Shown one piece after another: positions 49,861 to 58,727 of a stretch of DNA of 64,000 nucleotides. A model generated the notes under the pieces. The model was given only the letters and a program-made list of their open reading frames with translations. It had not been told where the DNA came from and made no database searches. The stretch lies in contig CM000693.1 of the NCBI GenBank assembly GCA_000149225.2, forward strand, positions 992,001-1,056,000. The letters are read 5' to 3'. Position 1 is the stretch's first letter; every line of letters starts with the position of its first letter. A program made the translations under genes and the position numbers. The stretch comes from Lachancea kluyveri NRRL Y-12651. Taxonomy: Eukaryota > Ascomycota > Saccharomycetes > Saccharomycetales > Saccharomycetaceae.

Positions 49861-50464
49861 ATGATTCCTTAGATACAATAAAATGCACGTTTACTTGACA
49901 TTGACATAGAAAAATTCCCGTAAAGGCAATATCGGACAAAGTATAAGAGATCAGATTATTATTATTATCGCTTTCAACGAAATGGTAGATTCAAGAAACG
50001 TTATAAATTTTTTACCAAGTCGGAATTTTCTCGACAATTTTTTGAAAATAAAAGTTGCCTGCCATTTTGAAGGTAGCAAAAGAGCAAAATCTGTTGCAAA
50101 GGATAATCAAAAAGCTTTCTATTGGGTTTTCCATTGCTATTAGTAGGCTTTGCTTGAAAAAAAGAGAAAGAAAAAGATAAAAGTCTAACCGACAATATAG
50201 AAAAAGAAACAAAGAGTAAGATTGCATTTCGGTCAATACACTCGATCCGTCTACTCTTCTATCGTTCTGCATTATCTATTCCATAACATCTGATTACCTT
50301 TAAATCCTTTTATTTAGGTTGTTGCTGACGAAATATTTCAATAGTATTTTAGGGGGATCTACTCGGAAATATTGCGGTTTTGTTTTGCTTTGATTTGTTT
50401 TTGTGTTTTGTATCTGCCTTTTTTTGTTATTGGCAATCGTGAAATATTTTGCAGGCAATAAGGC
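49861..50464. promoter_or_regulatory. SSL1-HOL1 intergenic region, ATG-free leader
   Basis: 604 bases. From 49985 to the HOL1 ATG there is no other ATG on the + strand, so the likely leader of HOL1 copy 1 has no AUG upstream ORF. No motif was recognised. Confidence 0.55.
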
Positions 50465-52255
50465 ATGGATAAATATACCAACAGAGAGCATCCTGAATAC
50501 ATTCCAGGTACCTTTAATATTTATTCTTCGACCAACTTAGAAAATGGTATCATATATGGTGCAAGGTTGAAAAAAGATCATAACGGTGTGATTTTAATCC
50601 CTCAGCCATCGGATTCTCCAAATGATCCTTTGAATTGGTCCAGGTTTAGAAAGCTAGCACATTTTGCATTGATGTCCTTCATAACAGCTTTCACTGCAGC
50701 AACAAGTAATGATGCAGGTGCTGCTCAGGACTCACTAAACGAAATATATGGTATCACCTATGATTCTATGAACACTGGCGCAGGTGTTTTATTTCTAGGT
50801 ATCGGGTGGGCCACTTTATTCTTGGCACCTTTTTCTAACTTGTATGGAAGAAAGATAACCTACGTTGTTTGCATAACATTGGGTTTACTCGGTGCTATGT
50901 GGTTTGCCCTCGCAAAACGTACAAGCGATACCATCTGGTCACAACTTTTCGTTGGTATCAGCGAGTCTTGTGCAGAAGCTCAGGTTCAATTGTCGTTAAG
51001 CGATATTTATTTCCAACATCAGTTGGGCTCGGTTTTGACCGTTTATATCTTGGCAACCAGTATTGGTACGTTTCTTGGACCATTGATTGCTGGCTACATT
51101 GCATCCCTGACCACATTTAGATGGGTAGGCTGGTGTGCAGTGATCATCTCGGGAGCCTTGTTAATGTTCATTCTTTTTGGGTGTGAAGAGACCTATTTTG
51201 ATAGAAAGAGATATGTTACGCCATTAACATCTCAGAAATCTTTGAGGAATTTTGAAGACGGTACTACTTTACAAGATTCGGATAATCATATATACTTTGA
51301 CTCCGAAAAATCTACGAAAGCTGCAGATTTCGACTTTTGTCCCGATGGCACGAACCTGGTATCTAGAGAAAAAGCCGAAAATAAGGTAACGGATTCAACG
51401 ATCCAGGTTCATGATAATGATGAACCGAAGGCCTCTTTCACCGTGAAGCAAGATTTAATCGACGGCTCTAAGGAGAACCTGAAGCCCTACCACAAAAGAA
51501 TATCTATTGTTACCAAGGCCACCAACTTGAGAGGATGGGGCTTCAGGCAGTATTTTAAGTACTTAGGTATCAATTTGCGCATGTTTCTTTTCCCTCCTGT
51601 TTGGTTGTCCGGTTTGTTCTGGGGTATTCAAGATGTTTTCTTGTCGTTTTATTTAACCACTGAGGATACTCTTTTTTACGATGAGCCTTGGAATTACAGC
51701 GATTATGGTGTTGCTATTATGAATGTTCCGACATTGATCGGTGCTGTGGTTGGGTGTATCTATGCGGGTACCGTTAGCGATTATTTTGTTCTGTGGATGG
51801 CACGTAAAAACAATGGGATTTTAGAAGCTGAATACAGGCTGTACTTTTCCTTTGCATCTGCAATCATTGGTCCTGCTGGTCTGTTGATGTTTGGGATTGG
51901 GTCTGCGCGTGCCCTTCCATGGCAGGTCATCTATGTGGGTTTGGGCTTTATTGGTTTCAGTTGGGGTTGCTCAGGTGATATCGCTATGGGGTACTTGATG
52001 GACTGTTATCCAGACATGGTCTTAGAGGGCATGGTTTGCACGGCTATTATTAACAATACCACTTCTTGTATTTTTACCTTTGTGTGCTCTTACTGGATAG
52101 AGGCCTCTGGTACTGAAAACACCTATATCGCACTTGCTGTTATTAATTTTGGCATTGCCTCTCTTGCACTACCAATGTTTATTTATGGCAAAAGGATCAG
52201 AAAATGGACCAAGAAATGGTACAACCAGTCCGTAACAACTAGAGACGGTGTGTAA
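50465..52255 (+). CDS. HOL1: Hol1-like MFS transporter, copy 1
   Basis: 596 aa (586 in S. cerevisiae). Hol1 is a plasma-membrane MFS transporter for polyamines; mutants take up histidinol. The start MDKYTNREHPEYIPGTFNIYSS, NDAGAAQDSLNEIYGI, GISESCAEAQVQLSLSDI and PWQVIYVGLGFIGFSWGCSGDIAMGYLMDCYPD follow yeast Hol1 very closely. About 12 membrane spans are split by a hydrophilic loop at about residues 245-355, the only region where the two copies differ strongly. First of a tandem pair. Confidence 0.95.
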   Translation: MDKYTNREHPEYIPGTFNIYSSTNLENGIIYGARLKKDHNGVILIPQPSDSPNDPLNWSRFRKLAHFALMSFITAFTAATSNDAGAAQDSLNEIYGITYDSMNTGAGVLFLGIGWATLFLAPFSNLYGRKITYVVCITLGLLGAMWFALAKRTSDTIWSQLFVGISESCAEAQVQLSLSDIYFQHQLGSVLTVYILATSIGTFLGPLIAGYIASLTTFRWVGWCAVIISGALLMFILFGCEETYFDRKRYVTPLTSQKSLRNFEDGTTLQDSDNHIYFDSEKSTKAADFDFCPDGTNLVSREKAENKVTDSTIQVHDNDEPKASFTVKQDLIDGSKENLKPYHKRISIVTKATNLRGWGFRQYFKYLGINLRMFLFPPVWLSGLFWGIQDVFLSFYLTTEDTLFYDEPWNYSDYGVAIMNVPTLIGAVVGCIYAGTVSDYFVLWMARKNNGILEAEYRLYFSFASAIIGPAGLLMFGIGSARALPWQVIYVGLGFIGFSWGCSGDIAMGYLMDCYPDMVLEGMVCTAIINNTTSCIFTFVCSYWIEASGTENTYIALAVINFGIASLALPMFIYGKRIRKWTKKWYNQSVTTRDGV

Positions 52256-52335
52256 TATAATGTTCAATAAAGTTAATTTTCAGACATTTGTATCCGGCAT
52301 CACCAGTCGTTCCTTTTTCGACATTGCAGAAAAAA

Positions 52336-52555
52336 ATGCCAAGAAAAAAAAAAGTGTCGCCAAGAGGTAATAAATTTTTCGCTGAAAATGAAAAATTTCC
52401 GTCTCTGATCATTAAAGTATGATATTTATGTTCCTATAATCATTAAAAGCATCAACATCCCAAAAAGATCCAGCCAGTATTCTGCATTCTGGGAAGGTTA
52501 GAGTAAATACTAGAAATTATCCGTGGATTAACTTAACCACCCGATGAGACAGTGA
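52336..52555 (+). promoter_or_regulatory. Upstream ATGs before HOL1 copy 2
   Basis: The 372-base spacer before the second copy has four separate short ATG frames: 52336-52371, 52388-52408, 52419-52439 and 52544-52555. None ends in Pro-Ser-stop, the feature of the S. cerevisiae HOL1 upstream ORF that gives polyamine control. The first copy has none in the comparable stretch. Confidence 0.5.
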
Positions 52556-52627
52556 CATTGTTTAACACATACAAGTTCAACAAGCACCGAAAAAAGGTAA
52601 ACCAAATAAAACTCAGCCTAAAGGAAA

Positions 52628-54373
52628 ATGGATAAGTACACTAATAGAGAACATCCTGAATACATTCCAGGTACCTTTAATATTTATTCTTCGACCAACT
52701 TAGAAAATGGTATCATATATGGTGCAAGGTTGAAAAAAGATAATAACGGTGTAGTCTTAATCCCTCAGCCATCGGATTCTCCAAATGATCCTTTGAATTG
52801 GTCCAGGTTTAGAAAGCTAGCACATTTTGCATTGATGTCCTTCATAACAGCTTTCACTGCAGCAACAAGTAATGATGCAGGTGCTGCTCAGGACTCACTA
52901 AACGAAATATATGGTATTACATTTGATTCTATGAACACTGGCGCAGGTGTTTTATTTCTAGGTATCGGGTGGGCCACTTTATTCTTGGCACCTCTTTCTA
53001 ACTTGTATGGAAGAAAGATAACCTACGTTGTTTGCATAACATTGGGTTTGCTCGGTGCTATGTGGTTTGCCCTCGCAAAACGTACAAGCGATACCATCTG
53101 GTCACAACTTTTTGTTGGTATCAGCGAGTCGTGTGCAGAAGCTCAGGTTCAATTGTCGTTAAGCGATATTTATTTCCAACATCAGTTGGGCTCGGTTTTG
53201 ACCGTTTATATCTTGGCAACCAGTATTGGTACGTTTCTTGGACCATTGATTGCTGGCTACATTGCATCCCTGACCACATTTAGATGGGTAGGCTGGTGTG
53301 CAGTGATCATCTCGGGAGCCTTGTTAATGTTCATTCTTTTTGGGTGTGAAGAGACCTATTTTGACAGAGGAATGTACATAACTCCACTAACATCCCAAAA
53401 AACTAGTCAGGGGTGTGAGGATGGTACAACATTACAAAATTCAGAAGACAGGCTAGTCTATGCTTCTGGAGAAAAACAAAAGAATCCTGATTCCAAGGAT
53501 GTAGAGACATCTGCCGTGACCTCATTCGGCGTAAGCGAAGAATTAAACAGGACTATTATTTCGCATAAAGAACTGATCGATGGCTCCAAGGAAAAACTGA
53601 AGCCATACCGAGAAAGAGTGTCCTTGATTACAATAGCCACGAATTTAAATGGTTGTGGGGCCAAGCAATATTTTAGGTACTTAGGTATCAATTTGCGCAT
53701 GTTTCTTTTCCCTCCTGTTTGGTTGTCCGGTTTGTTCTGGGGTATTCAAGACGTCTTCTTGTCGTTTTATTTAACCACTGAGGAAGATAACTACTATGAT
53801 CCCCCTTGGAATTACAGTGATTATGGTGTTGCTATTATGAATGTTCCGACATTGATCGGTGCTGTGGTTGGGTGTATCTATGCGGGTACCGTTAGCGATT
53901 ATTTTGTTCTGTGGATGGCACGTAAAAACAATGGGATTTTAGAAGCTGAATACAGGCTGTACTTTTCCTTTGCATCTGCAATCATTGGTCCCGCTGGTCT
54001 GTTGATGTTTGGAATTGGGTCTGCGCGTGCCCTTCCATGGCAGGTCATCTATGTGGGTTTGGGCTTTATTGGTTTCAGTTGGGGTTGCTCAGGTGATATC
54101 GCTATGGGGTACTTGATGGACTGTTATCCAGACATGGTCTTAGAGGGCATGGTTTGCACGGCTATTATTAACAATACCACTTCTTGTATTTTTACCTTTG
54201 TGTGCTCTTACTGGATAGAGGCCTCTGGTACTGAAAACACCTATATCGCACTTGCTGTTATTAATTTTGGCATTGCCTCTCTTGCACTACCAATGTTTAT
54301 TTATGGCAAAAGGATCAGAAAATGGACCAAGAAATGGTACAACCATTCTGTGAAGCTAAGAGATGGTCTTTAA
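52628..54373 (+). CDS. HOL1: Hol1-like MFS transporter, copy 2
   Basis: 581 aa. Nearly identical to copy 1 over the two six-span halves, often without even silent changes, but different in the first eight codons (silent), the central cytoplasmic loop (about 53367-53690), a patch after LTTEE (about 53784-53812) and the last ten codons. The loop (RGMYITPLTSQK, DGTTLQNSEDR) is closer to the S. cerevisiae Hol1 loop than copy 1's is. A polyamine transporter role is inferred from the family; the two copies could differ in regulation through the loop. Confidence 0.95.
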   Translation: MDKYTNREHPEYIPGTFNIYSSTNLENGIIYGARLKKDNNGVVLIPQPSDSPNDPLNWSRFRKLAHFALMSFITAFTAATSNDAGAAQDSLNEIYGITFDSMNTGAGVLFLGIGWATLFLAPLSNLYGRKITYVVCITLGLLGAMWFALAKRTSDTIWSQLFVGISESCAEAQVQLSLSDIYFQHQLGSVLTVYILATSIGTFLGPLIAGYIASLTTFRWVGWCAVIISGALLMFILFGCEETYFDRGMYITPLTSQKTSQGCEDGTTLQNSEDRLVYASGEKQKNPDSKDVETSAVTSFGVSEELNRTIISHKELIDGSKEKLKPYRERVSLITIATNLNGCGAKQYFRYLGINLRMFLFPPVWLSGLFWGIQDVFLSFYLTTEEDNYYDPPWNYSDYGVAIMNVPTLIGAVVGCIYAGTVSDYFVLWMARKNNGILEAEYRLYFSFASAIIGPAGLLMFGIGSARALPWQVIYVGLGFIGFSWGCSGDIAMGYLMDCYPDMVLEGMVCTAIINNTTSCIFTFVCSYWIEASGTENTYIALAVINFGIASLALPMFIYGKRIRKWTKKWYNHSVKLRDGL

Positions 54374-54867
54374 AACGACAGAGACCGGTGGCCGATAAAT
54401 TTCAGGAGCATATATTGCAATATGTTTCCAAATCTGAATCAACTTCTAATTTAACAGAGCAAGTATGGCATATGGACCTGGGAGGGTCTTTACCTGCTTT
54501 CAAATTTCAGTACATTAAGACAGATTTGAAACTTGAATCTAACTTCCTTTCTTCGCTTTCTTTTTTGATGATATTTATAGCGATCTTTCATAACCTGCGT
54601 ATTTTAGATAACACAAAAATCTCATTTTAAAGATCATTGTGAGTTATTTAGTTCACTAGTTGGACCGTTTCATCGTATTATGCATCATCGTAAATTTTAA
54701 ATTAAATTGTTTTGGAATACTTACTTGTCTTTTGCTGTCATAGTTGATACAAAACGCTATCTAAGTTCAGAGTGTGGAATTATTTAAAAAACATAATTCT
54801 GAAGACAAGATTAAATACGAATAAACATAATTAAACTAAGCCTACAAATTTTACTCGTAGAAAAATT
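54374..54867. other. HOL1-repeat spacer
   Basis: About 490 AT-rich bases downstream of HOL1 copy 2. Only the 3' region of HOL1 is expected; no gene or repeat recognised. Confidence 0.5.
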
Positions 54868-55516
54868 GGAGCTATTATGGAAAAAGCGAGCTATGTCACA
54901 TGAATATGTACCCAGAGTTCATAACACACCGAATAACATAAATGCTACCAGTCTATCAAGAACGGTAGCACATCAATGGCCTGATAGGACATTTGATAGT
55001 CACTTTTTGGAACGAAATTCAACTGCCATCTATTAACTAACATTGATGTTATCAGTATATTATCATAAACGGTGTTAGATGACATAAAGAATGAGAAACA
55101 GTCATCGAAGATAGTGGAAGCTGGAACGCAAGGATTGATAATGTAATGGGATAATGAACCAAAACATATAAAGGGAAAGAGGATATATGAATAATTGTAT
55201 ATAGAATCATCGACTCCTTTTAGAGATTCCTAGAAGGAGGAGGAGAACTTCTAGTATACACATATGCCTAATATTATTTTGCCTTTAATCAAAAATGGAA
55301 TCCAAACAATTATCTCAATATTCACCCATTTCTCATCACTGAATTTAGAAGAACGGTTAGCTGACGACTGGAAGCCAAGCTGACCCAGGAGAGTATGAAC
55401 GGAGTTTAGAGATCTGTCGAGGGAACTCAATTATAGATAGAATAAAGCGTCATAAGAGGCAGTTGGGAAGGAACGGTGCAAATCAACACGATCAAAGGCA
55501 CAAGATGTTGAACATG
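54868..55516. repeat. Repeat B, copy 2 (interrupted by a delta-like LTR)
   Basis: About 54868-54999 plus 55341-55516, matching 283-628 by eye, with the LTR at 55005-55335 and its target duplication between. Like copy 1 it ends 45-50 bases upstream of a tRNA. The shape suggests an older LTR; family not identified. Confidence 0.55.
55005..55335 (+). repeat. Delta-like solo LTR with intact target duplication
   Basis: 331-base rightward LTR, ending in CACCCATTTCTCA exactly like S. cerevisiae delta elements. Perfect 5-base target-site duplication TCACT at 55000-55004 and 55336-55340. Ty1/Ty2-like (Pseudoviridae); solo, formed by recombination between LTRs. Confidence 0.96.
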
Positions 55517-55560
55517 TGTGAGCTGACAAGTTCAAATTGCCAAATAATACTTATTATTAT

Positions 55561-55633
55561 GCCTTGTTGGCGCAATCGGTAGCGCGTATGACTCTTAATC
55601 ATAAGGCTAGGGGTTCGAGCCCCCTACAGGGCT
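55561..55633 (+). tRNA. tRNA-Lys (CUU)
   Basis: 73 nt, no intron; anticodon CTT at 55594-55596, B box GGTTCGAGCCC, acceptor ending ACAGGGCT. Almost identical to S. cerevisiae tRNA-Lys(CUU). T5 at 55636-55640 is the terminator. LTR 226 bases upstream. Confidence 0.97.
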
Positions 55634-55675
55634 AATTTTTATTTTGTAAATCTACAAACTGGTTACTGGATTTTT

Positions 55676-55825
55676 CTCAATTGACTGATCTATTAGTGCT
55701 ACATTCCTCTAAATGTGGTGCTATTATTTTTTTAAACAATTGTGCAGCTGGAAATTCAGACTAATTCTAAGAAACCAGAAGCGCCGGTTTTCAGTTCCCT
55801 TCATTGACCGATCAATTAGGAAATC
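55676..55825 (-). promoter_or_regulatory. Two alpha1/Mcm1 (PQ-type) sites upstream of SAG1
   Basis: On the minus strand 55801-55825 reads TTTCCTAATT, a 6-base spacer, then TCAATG, matching the alpha-specific-gene element (Mcm1 half-site then alpha1 Q box). A weaker copy, 55676-55699, reads CACTAATAGATCAGTCAATT. They lie 510-650 bases upstream of the SAG1 ATG. A TATATAAG is at about 56228-56235. Confidence 0.6.
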
Positions 55826-56332
55826 AAAAAAAAAACGAATGCTAGTGTCGACCTCAGAATAAGAGCCTCAAAAAAATACCAGCCTAGAGATACAGCTTAA
55901 AAAGAATCTATGCTTTGTATTGCAAACCATTAGTCGCTACATTAGGAAAGTCACTTGCGTATCTTTGGGAAGCTACAATAGAAGTAATGATTTCCTTAGC
56001 CATGAAAGGATTTTTAACGTAGGCTAAAATTCGCCTGTTAAACCAACAGAGAGCTGTTTTGAGGAGTTCCTTCATGCATGTTTACAAGTTCTATTCTAAA
56101 CAAAAGCAAATCTTGTTTGAGGTTGAGACGCCCTTAGCAATCTCTCGACAGGAGAATAGAGTGCAAACAGGAAAATCTTTTGATGTGCCCATCCGGAGCT
56201 CTCAAACAAAAGTGAGTCCTTACAATTTATATAAGTAGAATGTATTTTTGGCTTTGTTCTTCCATATTCCAATTGAAAACCTTTTTACATATTTCAGATC
56301 TGTAAATTGGAAACGAAACATTATCACACCAG

Positions 56333-58393
56333 ATGCTTTTGAGTTACCACCATTTACTTCATTTGTTTTTAATACCAGTGGTTTTTGCCAAGGAACTTAC
56401 TGACGTAACGTTTTCTTCTTTGTCCTTCGAGGCTTTGAGTGGTTCCAATGAATTCCCACATCAAGGCTGGACTGCTTCTTTCGATTATGCAATTTCTGAT
56501 ACTTCTAAGATCTCCGAAGGCGATTATTTCACCCTGGTAATGCCTCATGTTTACCGAATTAAATTTGACGGCCTGGCAACCTCCCTAACCGTATCTCTGG
56601 ATGACGGCACTGAAGCTTTCGAATGTTATGCTTCTCAACAGGCTGCGTATTTGTTTAAAGACACTATACTGAAGTGTGATGTTATTGGGGATTTGTCTCG
56701 CTATTCTTCTGTCAGCGGTAACCTGAAAATCAGCATACTGTTTAGTAACGGTGGTTCTGCTTACCAATACGAATTAGAAAATGCTAAAGCATTCAAAGCT
56801 AATGAAGTCCGAACCATCACTTTTGGTGAAAGCCTATCCAGCGATATCACTTTTTCGTCCTTGGGTGAAAAAAATGGTTTCTATTACTCCGGTCGTACTA
56901 CTACTTACAATTCCCTGGAATCCTATTATTTGGGATTTACTTGTCCGAACGGTTATGTGCTAGGTGCTACTGAAGTCATCGAGTATGACATTAGCGACGA
57001 AAACCACGGTATCGACTGCTCCAAAGCACAAATCAAAATGTCTAATAAATTCAATGACTGGCTATTTCCCGAATCTTACGAAGAAATTGATGGTGATATC
57101 TCTTGTTCTGAAAATATTGTTTCTATCAGTGTTGGTGAAATGGATGCGGGCTACCGCATATGGGTCAACAATTTACAAACTTTGGCGTCAGAATCCAATA
57201 CTGTTAGAAATAGCATATTTTTCGATTATACCTGTACTGATACTATTGCCAGTACTAGTTATGTTACCACAACACATTTAGAACCCGTATATGTTATTTC
57301 TCAAGGCGTATACACGGGCGATATTAACACTCCGTCGCTAACTTCCACTAAAATTACCACCACAAGTACCTGGTCCAGTTCTTGGGTTACTACTACAATA
57401 GAGCCCGCCAGTTCTAGTGTCGCAGCCACTACTCTGGACGCCAATGTTTCATCCCAAGAAAGTCCTCTCAACAGTCCAAGCTGTTCCAAAATTCTAAGCT
57501 CCTCTAGCATTCCAAGCCCTTCCAGTATCTCAAGTTCTTCTAGTGCTCCGAACACCCTAAGCTCTTCCAGCACTCCAAGCTCTTCCAGTACTCCAAGCTC
57601 TTCCAATACTCCAATCATCCCAAGCTTTACCAGTACTCCAAGCTCTTCCAGTACTCCAATCATCCCAAGCTTTACCAGCTCCGTCACTAACACTCTGGAG
57701 ATAACTGTAAGTACCTGGTCCCATTCTTGGAATCCCACCACCACACACCCGATTTGGTTTAGTACCGAAGCTACGTCTGATGTAAACATTCAAAGTACCA
57801 GCTACAACGATGTTACCTTTTCTAAGTCTACATCGACGAATTTAAATGTAACATCTACAAACAGCGCCACCTCAGCTGAACCATTCTCAAATGTTTCCTC
57901 CTTGGATCTTGAAACAAAAATCAACACTGGAAGTTTCCAGACTAGCACCTGGCATACTACCGAGACAACAGTTTCTGTCGTCTCTACCCCAATAGCAAAT
58001 ACATCTCACAAGCAATCCTTCCATTCTTTTGCACAATCCAGTTTCGTCACCATTTCCCCATCCAGCTCTCAAGACTATAAAACTTCTGTCACTCCAATTC
58101 CTGCTATTGATTCCGAAACAGGCTCTATCGTAATCCCAAGTACCACTAACTTTCCAAGTAATAATCCTTTCAATGGCAGCATCGAAGCGATTAAAGGCAC
58201 ATTATCGATCGCTACAGATGTGAATTTGTCTAGCTCACCAGTTGTCGAAACTCAAGCAACCACGTCAAACACAGATTCCAGCACTTCTACAATTACCAAT
58301 ATTGTGTCTGTGTTTGAAGGCGCTGCTGCTCCCCTAAATTCAAGAGGCTTTATCTATACTTTACTTATTGTTTTATCATCGGTGATGCTTTAA
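56333..58393 (+). CDS. SAG1: Sag1, alpha-agglutinin
   Basis: 686 aa (650 in S. cerevisiae). GPI-anchored wall adhesin of MATalpha cells that binds Aga2 on MATa partners. Signal peptide 1-19; three Ig-like domains to about residue 330: LTDVTFSSLSFEALSG, GWTASFDYAISDTSKISEGDYFTLVMPHVYRIKF, GTEAFECYASQQAAYLF, SYYLGFTCPNGYVLGATE, and IDCSKAQIKMSNKFNDWLFPESY, matching yeast Sag1. Then a Ser/Thr-rich stalk with SSSTPSSS and TPIIPSFTS repeats (about residues 405-450) and a hydrophobic C-terminal GPI signal (GFIYTLLIVLSSVML). Adjacent to MRX12 as in S. cerevisiae. Confidence 0.96.
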   Translation: MLLSYHHLLHLFLIPVVFAKELTDVTFSSLSFEALSGSNEFPHQGWTASFDYAISDTSKISEGDYFTLVMPHVYRIKFDGLATSLTVSLDDGTEAFECYASQQAAYLFKDTILKCDVIGDLSRYSSVSGNLKISILFSNGGSAYQYELENAKAFKANEVRTITFGESLSSDITFSSLGEKNGFYYSGRTTTYNSLESYYLGFTCPNGYVLGATEVIEYDISDENHGIDCSKAQIKMSNKFNDWLFPESYEEIDGDISCSENIVSISVGEMDAGYRIWVNNLQTLASESNTVRNSIFFDYTCTDTIASTSYVTTTHLEPVYVISQGVYTGDINTPSLTSTKITTTSTWSSSWVTTTIEPASSSVAATTLDANVSSQESPLNSPSCSKILSSSSIPSPSSISSSSSAPNTLSSSSTPSSSSTPSSSNTPIIPSFTSTPSSSSTPIIPSFTSSVTNTLEITVSTWSHSWNPTTTHPIWFSTEATSDVNIQSTSYNDVTFSKSTSTNLNVTSTNSATSAEPFSNVSSLDLETKINTGSFQTSTWHTTETTVSVVSTPIANTSHKQSFHSFAQSSFVTISPSSSQDYKTSVTPIPAIDSETGSIVIPSTTNFPSNNPFNGSIEAIKGTLSIATDVNLSSSPVVETQATTSNTDSSTSTITNIVSVFEGAAAPLNSRGFIYTLLIVLSSVML
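57530..57685 (+). repeat. Short in-frame repeats in SAG1 stalk
   Basis: Tandem CCAAGCTCTTCCAGTACT-type 15-18-base units and two copies of a longer unit encoding TPIIPSFTS. Likely length-variable. Confidence 0.85.
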
Positions 58394-58727
58394 ACTGGAT
58401 CAAAGTAAAGGCTGTTTTCCACTCAATAGCTGTATTTACTGAATGTTTGATCACCTTTTCATTCTTTCGGGTTAGAATGCAGGAAAGAAATTGTGTCGAA
58501 ACTGCTTATCTCCTCTGACATTTTAGAATAATATTGTCATTATTTTTTTTCCTTTGTATAAAAGTAATATAACTTCTGTTATTTTTTTCTGTTTTTTTTG
58601 TCATCTGTTGAAGTTGCAGGGTCTCTCAAAGCATCCTTCCGCTTCGAGCATCGTGTGGTGAAAAAAAAAATTCATCTCACTTTCGTGATAGAAACTGGGT
58701 ATACCAAAATCTACAAAAAGCGGACAA
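58394..58727. other. SAG1-MRX12 spacer
   Basis: 334 bases with T-runs (58543-58550, 58585-58600) and an A10 run near 58661. No gene or motif recognised. Confidence 0.5.

Noticed and set aside
54322-54630. 102-codon frame running past the end of HOL1 copy 2
   Set aside because: Begins out of frame inside HOL1 and encodes no recognisable protein.
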